Positions 52,275 to 61,067 of a stretch of DNA of 64,000 bases are shown here, piece by piece. Location of the stretch: NCBI RefSeq assembly GCF_000062885.1, contig NC_009142.1, forward strand, positions 2,965,584 through 3,029,583, given 5' to 3'. The notes beneath the pieces are model-generated. The model searched no databases. It was given only the letters and a program-made list of their open reading frames with translations, and was not told where the DNA came from. The translations under genes were made by a program, and so were the position numbers. Numbering within the stretch: the first letter of the stretch is position 1; each line of letters starts with the position of its first letter. Source of the stretch: Saccharopolyspora erythraea NRRL 2338 (GTDB lineage: Bacteria > Actinomycetota > Actinomycetes > Mycobacteriales > Pseudonocardiaceae).

Positions 52275-53792
52275 CTAGGCGGTGATCAGGTCCGCGGCCT
52301 TCTCGCCGATCATGATCGATGGAGCGTTGGTGTTGCAGGACGGCACGACCGGCATGATCGAAGCGTCCGCGACCCGCAGCCCTTCGATCCCGCGGACCCG
52401 CAGGTCCGGGTCGACGACGGCGAGTTCGTCCACGCCCATCCGGCAGGTACCGGCCTGGTGGTGGTAGGTCCCGACCGAGCGGCGGGCGAACTCGCGGATG
52501 TCGTCCCGCGTGGTCGCCTCCGGCCCCGGGGCGACCTCGCGCTTGCGCCACTGGTCGAAGGCCTGCTGCGCGCCGACCTCGCGGCTCATCTCGATCGCGT
52601 CGCACAGCGCCTCGAGGTCGTACGGGTCGGCGAGGATCCGCGGGTCGACCAGCGCCGGCGTGGCGGGATCGGCCGAGGCCAGGCGCAGCGTCCCCCGGGA
52701 CTTGGGCGCGACGAGCCCCGCGGCGATGGTGTAGCCGTGCTCGGGCATCTCGTAGCCTTCGGCCGGGTACACCAGGTGCAGGAACAGCGGCTGCAGGTCC
52801 GGCGCGGCCCCGGTCCAGCCGGTGCTGTCGGCGTAGAACTGGGCCTCCAGCAGGTTCGCCTGCCCGTCCGGGAGCGGCTTGGTGGACTCGTAGACGACAC
52901 TGATCAGCGGGTGGTCGTGCAGGTTCTCGCCGACACCGGCGAGGTTCTCGACGACGTCGATGCCGAGGTCGCGCAAGTGGGCCGCCGGGCCGATGCCGCT
53001 GCGGAGCAGGATCGCGGGCGAGTCGATGGTGCCCGCGGACAGGACGACCTCCGCGCCGGCGCGCGCGACGTGCCGCTCGCCGCCCAGGACGTACTCGACG
53101 CCGACCGCGCGGCCGTTCTCGACGACGACCCGGTCGATCAGGGCGTCGGTGGTGACGGTCAGCGCCGGGTGGCCGAGGATCGGTGCGGCGAAGCTCTGCC
53201 AGGCGCTCATCCGGCGGCCGTCGCGGACGGTCATCTCGTTGAAGCCGGCACCGCGCATGTCCTCGCCGTTGAAGTCCTCGTTGCGCTTGTGGCCCGCGGC
53301 GAGGGCGGCGTCGACGAACGCCTGCGAGGTGGGGTGCGGGTCGGTGATCGGGCTGACCGGCAGCGGCCCGCCGGTCGCGTGATGGGCGTCGGCACCGGCC
53401 AGGTGGTCCTCCGATCGCAGGAACAGCGGCCGGACGTCGTCCCAGCCCCAGCCGGTGCAGCCTTGCGCGACCCAACCGTCGTAGTCGCTGCTGTGCCCGC
53501 GCATGTAGATCATGCCGTTGAGGGAACTGCAGCCGCCGAGGACCTTGCCACGGGGCCAGAACAACGAGCGGTCGTCGGCGAACTTCTGCGGGACGGTCAT
53601 CACCGTCCAGTCCTGGGGTCCGGCCAGCAGGGTGGGCCAGCCCTGCGGGCTGTGGATCGCCTCCGCGCTGTCGACCGGACCGGCTTCCAGAACGTGTACG
53701 GAGCGGCCCGCGTCGACGAGCCGGCGTGCCAGCGCGCTGCCGGCCGAACCCGCCCCGACGATGATGTAGTCGCTGCTGTGGTCAGAACCCAT
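52275..53792 (-). CDS. GMC-family FAD oxidoreductase (choline/alcohol dehydrogenase type)
   Basis: A 505-aa flavoprotein. YIIVGAGSAGSALARRLVDA binds FAD at the start, and GKVLGGCSSLNGMIYMRGHS is GMC signature 1. SAGTIDSPAILLRSGIGPA is signature 2, and the active-site pair lies in YHHQAGTCRMG and PSCNTNAPSIMIGEKAADLI. It would oxidise a primary or secondary alcohol and pass electrons to the respiratory chain or oxygen. ATG start, preceded by GAGGGTTCCC. Upstream by 100 bp is a LysR gene in the same direction. Confidence 0.93.
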   Translation of the reverse strand: MGSDHSSDYIIVGAGSAGSALARRLVDAGRSVHVLEAGPVDSAEAIHSPQGWPTLLAGPQDWTVMTVPQKFADDRSLFWPRGKVLGGCSSLNGMIYMRGHSSDYDGWVAQGCTGWGWDDVRPLFLRSEDHLAGADAHHATGGPLPVSPITDPHPTSQAFVDAALAAGHKRNEDFNGEDMRGAGFNEMTVRDGRRMSAWQSFAAPILGHPALTVTTDALIDRVVVENGRAVGVEYVLGGERHVARAGAEVVLSAGTIDSPAILLRSGIGPAAHLRDLGIDVVENLAGVGENLHDHPLISVVYESTKPLPDGQANLLEAQFYADSTGWTGAAPDLQPLFLHLVYPAEGYEMPEHGYTIAAGLVAPKSRGTLRLASADPATPALVDPRILADPYDLEALCDAIEMSREVGAQQAFDQWRKREVAPGPEATTRDDIREFARRSVGTYHHQAGTCRMGVDELAVVDPDLRVRGIEGLRVADASIMPVVPSCNTNAPSIMIGEKAADLITA

Positions 53793-53892
53793 GGGAACCC
53801 TCTTCGCTCGTCGCCGGAACGCAGCCTGCGGTGTGTGCCCACGGGTACCAGGGCGAGTTGACTCGGCGCGAACCGCAGTTGTCGCAGAGTTT

Positions 53893-54822
53893 TCAGGCTT
53901 CTGGGCTGTCGAGCATGTGCAGGCCGGTTCCGGGCCTGCCGACCTGCGACGCGACCCGTGCCCAGGTGCGTTCCACGGTCCGGACGGCGTGCGCGATGGT
54001 CGCTCTGGGCTTGCGGTGGGTGATCCGGTAGATGGTGCGAGCGGGTGGCTCTTCGACCACCGGGTGGACCGTGCAGCCGGTGCGTTGCACCAAGTCCGCG
54101 GCCATGAAGGCCGGAGCGACCGCCCACACGTCGGGTGCCTGCAGGAAGGGCCAGAGCGCGAACGCCTTGGCGACCTCGGCCAGCGGCTCGGACCAGGGGA
54201 AACGTTGCCGCCATGCCAGCAGGTCAGGACCCCAGGGCAGCCGCACCTCCCGGTCGAGTCGCAGTTCCCGCAACGAGACGGGGTGGCCGTCTACGGCACC
54301 GGCCTCGGAGCCCCGCGCGAGGAACAGCCGCATCTCGCTGGTCGCGACCGGCTCCACGCGCAGGTCGGCGTGCACGCGTTCGAAGAAGACGAAACCGACG
54401 TCGAGATGGCTCAGCGCGACCCGGTCGCACACGCCGGGCCCGGTGGCGGTCTCCACGGTGATCCGAGGAGCGGTGGGGTCCTCCGTCAGCTCGCGCAGCA
54501 CCGGTGGAAGCACGTGGATCGCGATCGCGTCGGCCGCCCCGATGCGCACCGGGACGTGGTGCCGGTTGCGGATCCGCCGCGTCTCCTCGGCCAGGTCCTC
54601 CCAGCGCTCGGCGACGGCGAGGAAGTTCGCCCCGGCAGTGGACAGGGTCGTGCGCTTGTCGCCGCGGGCGCGTTCGACCAGTCGCTGCCCCATGCGGCGC
54701 TCCAGCGCCTGCAGCCGGTAGCTCACCGTCGACTGGGAGGCGTGCAGCGCTTCGGCGGCCGCGCCGAGGCTGCCGAAGCGGGCGATCGCGAGGAACGTCT
54801 CGATCTCCTCGGGAACCAGCAC
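53893..54822 (-). CDS. LysR-family transcriptional regulator
   Basis: A 309-aa regulator. The helix-turn-helix is at about residues 14-40 (GSLGAAAEALHASQSTVSYR), followed by the linker helix and an effector domain (VRIGAADAIAIHVLPPVLRE, GVCDRVALSHLDVGFVFFER). GTG start at 54822. It is divergent from the flavin oxidoreductase gene at 54943, the arrangement in which LysR proteins usually control the divergent gene; it may also control the GMC gene downstream. Confidence 0.92.
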   Translation of the reverse strand: MLVPEEIETFLAIARFGSLGAAAEALHASQSTVSYRLQALERRMGQRLVERARGDKRTTLSTAGANFLAVAERWEDLAEETRRIRNRHHVPVRIGAADAIAIHVLPPVLRELTEDPTAPRITVETATGPGVCDRVALSHLDVGFVFFERVHADLRVEPVATSEMRLFLARGSEAGAVDGHPVSLRELRLDREVRLPWGPDLLAWRQRFPWSEPLAEVAKAFALWPFLQAPDVWAVAPAFMAADLVQRTGCTVHPVVEEPPARTIYRITHRKPRATIAHAVRTVERTWARVASQVGRPGTGLHMLDSPEA

Positions 54823-54841
54823 ATGAACGCTTTCGATGTTT

Positions 54842-54856
54842 GAAGCCGAATACTTC
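54842..54856. promoter_or_regulatory. Likely LysR binding site
   Basis: GAAG-N7-CTTC inverted repeat with a T-N11-A core, surrounded by repeated CTTCGA words, in the 120-bp gap between the LysR gene and its divergent flavoprotein gene. Confidence 0.45.
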
Positions 54857-54942
54857 GACGTGACTTCGATAGTGGCTCGCCCCTAGCGTTCCTGGCAACC
54901 AACCGCCTCTTCTTGCCGAGGCCGTAGCCGTACGGGAGGGCG

Positions 54943-56919
54943 ATGATGTCCACCTCGCACGAATCACTGCTGAGTCCGTTCACGCTGGCGGGCCGCACCC
55001 TCAAGAACCGGATCGCGCTGACCGCACATGGCGACAAGCTCGCGCGGGACGGCCGGATCACGGAGCGGCTCATCGGTCACTACGAGCGGCGCGCTGCCGG
55101 CGGTGCGGGCCTGATCGTCGCAGGCGGCTCCGCGTCGGTGCACCCGGACGCCGCGAACCCCGGCATGATCGCGCTCTGGAACCCCGAGAACGAGCCGCTG
55201 CTGGCGGATCTGGCCGACCGGGTCACCGGCCACGGCGCGGTTCTGCTCTGCCAGGCTTCGCACCGCTCGATCCGGGAAAGCCCGATGGGGCGTGACCCGT
55301 GGCTGGTGGCCCCGTCGCATGGTGCGGCCGGCGGTGGGTATGGCGCACCGGACGAACTCGGGGAGTTCCAGATCCAGGACGTCCTGCGGGCCTACGCCGC
55401 GGCCGCGCGGCGGCTGCACCGCTGCGGGTTCGACGGCATCGAGGTCACGGCCTTCGGAAGCCACCTCATCGAGATGTTCTGGAGTCCGGTGCTGAACCGG
55501 CGCACCGACCGCTACGGCGGATCGCCGGACAACCGGCTGCGCTTCGGCCGCGAGGTGCTGGATGCGGTGGCCTCCGCCGTGCCCGACGACTTCGTCGTCT
55601 CCTTCCGGATGTCCGGGGACGCGCTTTCCACGGCTACCGGGCTCAGTCCCGCGGACCTGCTCGACATCGCCGGGGTGATGAGCGGCCATCCCCGGATCGA
55701 CCTGTTCAGCGTCTCGGGCGGCAGCGGCATGACCGCCCGCGGCCACGCCGCGACCGTGCCCACCGAAGCCATGTCCCCTGCCTGCTACAACCACCTCGGC
55801 CGCGCTTTCCGACAGCGGGTCGGCCAGCCGGTTCTGGTCGCCGGGCGGGTTCTCGACGCCGACCTCGGCGAGCGGACCATTTCCTCCGGTGACGCGGATC
55901 TGGTCGGGATGACCCGCGCGCTCATCGCGGACCCCGACCTGCCTGCACGGCTGGCCGCCGGTGCCGCCGACCGGGTCCGGCCCTGCATCGCGATCAACGA
56001 GGGCTGCCGCCGTGTTGTGGTCGGTCACGCGCTGGCGTGCACGGTCAACCCGAGCGTGGGGGAGGAGGGCCTGGACGCCTTCGCCGCCGCGACCGCCCCT
56101 CGACGGATCGTCGTGGTGGGGGCGGGCCCTGCCGGTTTGGAAGCCGCCCGGATCGCCGCCACGCGAGGCCACGCGGTCACCATCCACGAGCGGACCGGTC
56201 GGCTTGGCGGTCAGGTGCGGTTGGCCTCCACGGTCGGCAACCGCCCGCACCTGGCCCGCCACGTCGACTGGCTGGAAGGCGAGATGAACCGGCTCGGAGT
56301 CGAGACCCGCCTGGAGTCCGAGCTGTCCCCGGCCGACGTCGACCGGTTCGTCGCCGACGGCGCGGAAGCCCTGGTCATCGCGACCGGCTCGACCGCGTTC
56401 GTGCCCCCGGAGGCCGCCGGCCTGGACTGTCCGTCGGTGACCGAGTTCGAGCTGTTCGACGGCACCGCGGAGCTGCGGGCCGGTGCGCGTGCACTGGTCT
56501 ACGACGCCGAAGGACATCGACGAGGTGCCGACGCGGCCCTTTTGCTCGCCGACCGGGGACTGACCGTCACGCTCGCCACGCCGCACGAGTCCCCGCTGTC
56601 GCACCTCGAACCGCCCAACCGTCCCGAGCTGGAACAACTGCTGCGTGCTTCGACCGTGCGAATCTTGCCTGACCAGCAGCTCGCAGGGGCGGGCGACGGC
56701 CGGCTGCTGCTGCGTGATGCCTGGACGGAGGAACCGATCGAGCCCGAGGCATACCAACTCGTGGTGTTCGTCGGGTACCGGCGTCCGCTCGGCGAGCTCC
56801 ACCGCCACCTGAGCGCGACGGCTCCTGAGCTGCCCGTCCACGTGGTCGGCGATGCCAAGGCGCCTCGCTTGCTCAGGAACGCCATCTCCGATGGTGTGCG
56901 GGCTGGGATCGCCCTGTAG
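54943..56919 (+). CDS. NADH:flavin oxidoreductase (dienoyl-CoA reductase type) with altered Fe-S site
   Basis: A 658-aa enzyme. The OYE-type barrel carries FDGIEVTAFGSHLIEMFWSP and TDRYGGSPDNRL, and the FAD/NAD domain starts at RRIVVVGAGPAGLEAARIAA. The cluster motif reads RPCIAINEGC...ACTVNP: the second of four cysteines is isoleucine (ATC at 55993-55995), so a normal [4Fe-4S] cluster may not form. A different catalytic role or a three-cysteine cluster is possible. Start ATG 54943 (a second ATG follows directly) with GGGAGGGCG upstream. Probably LysR-controlled. Confidence 0.9.
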   Translation: MMSTSHESLLSPFTLAGRTLKNRIALTAHGDKLARDGRITERLIGHYERRAAGGAGLIVAGGSASVHPDAANPGMIALWNPENEPLLADLADRVTGHGAVLLCQASHRSIRESPMGRDPWLVAPSHGAAGGGYGAPDELGEFQIQDVLRAYAAAARRLHRCGFDGIEVTAFGSHLIEMFWSPVLNRRTDRYGGSPDNRLRFGREVLDAVASAVPDDFVVSFRMSGDALSTATGLSPADLLDIAGVMSGHPRIDLFSVSGGSGMTARGHAATVPTEAMSPACYNHLGRAFRQRVGQPVLVAGRVLDADLGERTISSGDADLVGMTRALIADPDLPARLAAGAADRVRPCIAINEGCRRVVVGHALACTVNPSVGEEGLDAFAAATAPRRIVVVGAGPAGLEAARIAATRGHAVTIHERTGRLGGQVRLASTVGNRPHLARHVDWLEGEMNRLGVETRLESELSPADVDRFVADGAEALVIATGSTAFVPPEAAGLDCPSVTEFELFDGTAELRAGARALVYDAEGHRRGADAALLLADRGLTVTLATPHESPLSHLEPPNRPELEQLLRASTVRILPDQQLAGAGDGRLLLRDAWTEEPIEPEAYQLVVFVGYRRPLGELHRHLSATAPELPVHVVGDAKAPRLLRNAISDGVRAGIAL

Positions 56920-56958
56920 TCCGACCGGCTCCTGCTCGAACTCAGACGGAAGTCCGCA

Positions 56959-57653
56959 GTGGACGCCGGTTTGGGGCGCGGACCGACGCAACGACTTGTC
57001 CCGCTCGTGCGGTCTTCAACGCTCCACCTGGCCGGAGGAAACCTCCTTTCCCAGGACGAGCCGCGGCCGAGCGGGTCCGCAGAAGACACCTACCAGGTCG
57101 ATTTCAGCATCGGAACGGGAAACGACACCCGCTACGAACGCATCGCCGCCATCGACGCCAGGAGCTACTACACCACCTGGCAGGGGCGGACCGACGAGAT
57201 GCTCAGCTACACATCCGAACCTCTGCCGACACCGGTCGCGCTCGCCGGACACGCCATCGCCGATCTCTGGATCAGCGCGACCGAACCCGACGCCGCGCTG
57301 TTCGTATACCTGACCGAAATCGAAGCCGACGGCCCCCACCGGTACGTCACCGAAGGACTGCTCCGCCTCCTCCACCGACGCGAAAGCCCCCAGCCCCGGC
57401 CCACTACCGCACGACGTGGCCCTACCACACCTTCCGCCGCGACGACGCCGAACCGCTCGTCCCGGGTGAACCCGAGCATGTCCGCATTCCCCTGCTGCCA
57501 ACCGCTTGGCGGTTCGCAACAGGCAGCAGGGTCCGGCTCTCCATCGCAGGTATCGACGCCGACCACTGCGCCCAGATCCCGCACGGCCGGCCGCCGTCGC
57601 TCACCGTCCTCCGCGACAGCACCCATCTGTCGGCACTGCACCTTCCCGTCTAG
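56959..57653 (+). pseudogene. CocE/NonD hydrolase, C-terminal remnant
   Basis: The frame from 56959 matches the jelly-roll C-terminal domain of CocE/NonD (X-prolyl dipeptidase-like) hydrolases: EMLSYTSEPLPTPVALAGHA, ADLWISATEPDAALFVYLTE. The catalytic alpha/beta-hydrolase domain is missing altogether. At about 57390 the sequence shifts frame; the continuation YHTFRRDDAEPLVPGEPEHV ... LHLPV ends at TAG 57653. It is a truncated and frameshifted relic that overlaps the convergent MFS stop by 4 bp. Confidence 0.8.
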
Positions 57654-59071
57654 CAGGTCTTCGGGCAGGGTCGTGGTGGTGCCGCTCGAGTTGCGCGACC
57701 GGCCATCCCGCCGGTCAGGCCGACAGTGAGGACCGCGGCCAGGGCGAACGTCGCGGCCTCGTAGGTCATGGCGTGCCACAGCGCGTCGTCGGTGCTGGCG
57801 GCGGGCACCGAGTAGGCGATACCGGCGAGCGTGACGCCCAGCGTCCCGCCGAGCTGCTGCGCGGTCGGGAGCAGGCCCGAGACGGATGTGGCGGCCTCGG
57901 CGCGAACTCTGGCGATGACGTGGGTGAACGCCGAGGCGGTGAACACCCCGAACCCGGTTCCGCCCAGGAACAGAGCGAGCCAGAGCACCCACAGCAGGTT
58001 GTCCTCACCCGTGATCGCCGCGACGACGAGGGACACCAACGCCATCGTGACGGCGGACGCGGCGAGGATCCCGGGTCCGAAGCGCTTCCCCAGGTTGTTC
58101 GCGAACCCGCTGCCGACCAGAGCCCCGACGGCGTACGGGGTGATGGTCAGCCCTGTCCCGAGTTCACTCCAGCCCTGCGCTCCCTGCAGGTGCATCGACA
58201 GCAGCAGCGTGAAGGACGGCACCCCCGCGTTGAAGACGAAGACGATCCCCAAGCCCCATCTCGTCGCGGGCTCGGCCAGCGTGGTGGGGTGCACGAGCGG
58301 GTCCGCCACCCTGCGCTGGGACAACGCGAACCCGGTCATCAAGACCAATGCCGACGCCAAACTCACCCAGGTCCACATCGGCCACCCGGCGTCGCGCCCT
58401 ACCGACAGGGGCAGCACCAGCAGGGCCAGTCCCAGAAGGCTCAGGACCGCGCCGACCGGATCGACGCGCTTCGCCCCATGCCCTTTCCGGCTGGAGGGCA
58501 GCGACGGTGACAGCAGGAGGGCGGCGACTCCGACAGGTACTGCCACCAGCATCGCGGCCCGCCAGCCCAAGCCCAGCGGGTTGAGCTGGATCAGCACACC
58601 ACCGAGCACCGGACCCGCCAGCGACGCCCCCGCCATGGTCGCCCCGTAGGCGCTCAGCGCGGCGGGCCGGCGGCTCGCGGGCAGCGCCGACTGGATGATC
58701 GACAGGATCTGGGGTGCCACGAGCCCGCTGCCGACGCCCTGCGCGAGGCGGCCCGCAACCAGTAGCCAGGCTTCCGGTGCCGCGGCCGACCCGACCGAGG
58801 CGACGGTGAACAGCGCCATCCCGGCGACGAACATCCTCCGGTAGCCGTACCGGTCGCCCAGCCGTGCCGAGATGATCAGCGAGCAGGCGTAGGTGAGCGT
58901 GTAGCCGGTGAGAACGAGCTGGCTCTCGCCTTCGCCGGCGCCGAGATCCCGCTGCACGTCGACCACGGCCACCTGCATGACCGTGACGCTGAACAGCTGG
59001 ACGAAGGTGCCGGACAGGATGATCGGTAGGAGGAGTCGTCGCGCCGGCGCCGGTGCACGCAGGAGCGTCAC
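57650..59071 (-). CDS. MFS transporter, drug efflux (DHA2, 14-TM) type
   Basis: A 473-aa inner-membrane protein with about 14 hydrophobic segments. SARLGDRYGYRRMFVAGMAL is the loop 2-3 motif A and GRLAQGVGSGLVAPQILSII motif B; LGGVLIQLNPLGLGWRAAML contains the antiporter motif C region. It would export drugs or metabolites with proton antiport. The GTG start overlaps the alpha/beta-hydrolase stop (GTGA), so both genes are one unit, probably controlled by the divergent LysR gene at 60056. Confidence 0.92.
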   Translation of the reverse strand: MTLLRAPAPARRLLLPIILSGTFVQLFSVTVMQVAVVDVQRDLGAGEGESQLVLTGYTLTYACSLIISARLGDRYGYRRMFVAGMALFTVASVGSAAAPEAWLLVAGRLAQGVGSGLVAPQILSIIQSALPASRRPAALSAYGATMAGASLAGPVLGGVLIQLNPLGLGWRAAMLVAVPVGVAALLLSPSLPSSRKGHGAKRVDPVGAVLSLLGLALLVLPLSVGRDAGWPMWTWVSLASALVLMTGFALSQRRVADPLVHPTTLAEPATRWGLGIVFVFNAGVPSFTLLLSMHLQGAQGWSELGTGLTITPYAVGALVGSGFANNLGKRFGPGILAASAVTMALVSLVVAAITGEDNLLWVLWLALFLGGTGFGVFTASAFTHVIARVRAEAATSVSGLLPTAQQLGGTLGVTLAGIAYSVPAASTDDALWHAMTYEAATFALAAVLTVGLTGGMAGRATRAAPPRPCPKTC

Positions 59072-59937
59072 CGGGCGGTCCTCTGCAAGGCGACGCTCGC
59101 GAGCACCGCCGCGAGCTCCGCGGGCCGGGTCACGAACGGTGAGTGGCCGCCAGGAAGGGTGCGCACCTGCAGCGGCAGGTCCGGCACCACCTGGTTGGCC
59201 TCGTCGATCATCAAGTCCTGGGTGACGAGCGGCAGCGCCAGGTCGTCGGTCAGCCGGATGAACGTGCGGGCGATCCGTCCCCAGCGTTCGGGCGTGACCG
59301 GTACCGGTGTGGTGACGCTCGTGAACGGCTGGTCCGGGTGCAGGAACTGCCGCCAGGTATCCGGAGCGGTCGCGGGGAGATCGTTCAGGAAGGCTCGGCG
59401 GATGACGTCGATGTCGGCGGGGTCGGGCGACAGCGGGTTGATCCGGAAGGCACCCAGCTCGGCCGGGTCTCCGAGCGGCGGGATCCGGACCGCGCCCGCG
59501 TTCTGTTCCGCCTCGATGTAGTCGGAGAACCGGGGGCGGCCCGCGGGAACGAACGAGGACAGGTACACGAGGTGGTCGACGAGTTCGGGGGCCCGCTCGG
59601 CAGCGGCGGAGGCCGGGGCGCCGCCCGCGCTGTGGGCGACCAGCACCACGTTGCGGAACCGGGTGCGGACCGCGGCCAGCGCGTCCAGCACGACGTCGGT
59701 GATCTGAGCCGGCGTGACCTCGGCCAGCGCCGACTTCTCAGTGGCGAGTCCCGGCTGCCCGGGCTGGAAGTAGCCGGTGGGGACCGGCGCGCCGAGCCCG
59801 CTGCCGGGCAGGTCGATCGCGATGCCTGCGAGGTCCTGGAGTGCCAGGGCGCGCAGCGTTTCCGCCCAGTGCAGCGAGGAATGCCAGGCACCGTGGACGA
59901 ACAGGAAGACGGTCTCGGACGAGGACGGACGGGTCAC
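59068..59937 (-). CDS. Alpha/beta-fold hydrolase
   Basis: A 289-aa serine hydrolase. FVHGAWHSSLHW holds the oxyanion hole, AHSAGGAPAS the nucleophile serine, and LPGGHSPF the catalytic His near the end. The fold subgroup (salicylate-esterase/MES-like) acts on small esters; the true substrate is unknown. GTG start. It is the first gene of the hydrolase-efflux operon, divergent from LysR. A role in degrading a toxic ester before or along with efflux fits the pairing (inference). Confidence 0.9.
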   Translation of the reverse strand: MTRPSSSETVFLFVHGAWHSSLHWAETLRALALQDLAGIAIDLPGSGLGAPVPTGYFQPGQPGLATEKSALAEVTPAQITDVVLDALAAVRTRFRNVVLVAHSAGGAPASAAAERAPELVDHLVYLSSFVPAGRPRFSDYIEAEQNAGAVRIPPLGDPAELGAFRINPLSPDPADIDVIRRAFLNDLPATAPDTWRQFLHPDQPFTSVTTPVPVTPERWGRIARTFIRLTDDLALPLVTQDLMIDEANQVVPDLPLQVRTLPGGHSPFVTRPAELAAVLASVALQRTAR

Positions 59938-60025
59938 GTCGGGGCCCTTCTGGAGTGGTGATCACGTACCGCACCAGATCACACCCTTGTCGCCATCTTA
60001 TCCATCGATATATCTCACGACCGCC

Positions 60026-60041
60026 TCTGCGATATCTCAGA
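60026..60041. promoter_or_regulatory. Likely LysR operator
   Basis: TCTGCGATATCTCAGA is a 16-bp palindrome with one mismatched pair. It contains a T-N11-A LysR core and is preceded by a related word (CGATATATCTCA, 60006-60017). It lies 15 bp before the LysR start in the divergent promoter with the hydrolase-efflux operon. Confidence 0.6.
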
Positions 60042-60055
60042 CATATAGTGGGGGT

Positions 60056-61003
60056 GTGGAAGCCCGTCACCTCCGCTACGCGCTCGCGCTCGCCGAGCAC
60101 CAGCATTTCGGCCGCGCGGCGGCGTCGCTGGGGATCGCCCAGCCTCCGTTGTCGACGCAGATCGCCGCTTTGGAACGAGAGGTCGGCGAGCGGCTGTTCG
60201 ACCGCACCTCCCGCGGGGTGCTGCCGACCGCCGCCGGAGAAGCCTTCCTCACCCGGGCGCGCAGTGCACTCGCCGAGATGAGACTCGCGCAGGTCGACGC
60301 GGGGAGGGCGGCGCGCGGGGAGACCGGGCGGCTGCGGATCGGGTTCATCGGGTCCGCGCTGCTCGACCCGCTGCCGGGAGTGCTCGGCCGGTTCCGCCGC
60401 ACCCACCCGCAGGTCCGGCTCTCGCTCCAGGAGCTCGACACCCCCACGGGGACGGCGGCCCTTCTGGCCGGCGAGCTCGACGTTGCCGTCGGTCGGGGCA
60501 GCCCTCGCGGCACCGGAGCGGAGGACCTGGTCACCGTGCCGATCGGCGCGGATCATCTGGTGGCCGTGGTGTCCGCGGCGCATCCCTTCGCCGGGCGCCC
60601 GTCCATCGATGTCGAGCAGTTGGGCCGGGAGCCGCTCGTGGTCAGCCCGGACGCGGCGAGCTCCTACCTGAGACCGGTGTTCGGGCCGGACCCGGCCGTC
60701 CTCGACGGCGCCACGATGGCGCGCGACATCCACACGATCGCCGGGCTCGCCGCGTGCTGCGTCGGGGTCGGGCTCGGCCCGCACCGCATGCGGCTGATAG
60801 CCCGCGACGACATCCGGTTCTGCGACGTCGAACCCCGGTTCCGGCTGCCGGATCTGCACATGTCCTTCCGCGTGACCGATCGGTCGCCGGTGCTGGCGGC
60901 GTTCCTGTCCGTCGTGCGCCGCAACTGCGCGGAGGTCGGTTCACGCCTCGACGAACTGCTCGCTCGGCACCCGTCTGCCGTTGCCGACATGGCCGGCGGC
61001 TGA
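60056..61003 (+). CDS. LysR-family transcriptional regulator
   Basis: A 315-aa regulator beginning MEARHLRYALALAEHQHFGR, with the helix-turn-helix around residues 17-40 (RAAASLGIAQPPLSTQIAAL) and a full effector domain (LRIGFIGSALLDPLPGVLGR). The N-terminal style matches the BenM/CatR-like group that responds to aromatic or unsaturated acids. GTG start directly after GTGGGG. It probably represses itself and activates the divergent hydrolase-MFS operon. Confidence 0.93.
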   Translation: MEARHLRYALALAEHQHFGRAAASLGIAQPPLSTQIAALEREVGERLFDRTSRGVLPTAAGEAFLTRARSALAEMRLAQVDAGRAARGETGRLRIGFIGSALLDPLPGVLGRFRRTHPQVRLSLQELDTPTGTAALLAGELDVAVGRGSPRGTGAEDLVTVPIGADHLVAVVSAAHPFAGRPSIDVEQLGREPLVVSPDAASSYLRPVFGPDPAVLDGATMARDIHTIAGLAACCVGVGLGPHRMRLIARDDIRFCDVEPRFRLPDLHMSFRVTDRSPVLAAFLSVVRRNCAEVGSRLDELLARHPSAVADMAGG

Positions 61004-61067
61004 CAGCAGGGGAGAGCGCTCGCCTGCATGGATCCGCAGCCGGCTCCGCCCCGCTCGGCGTAGGCGC

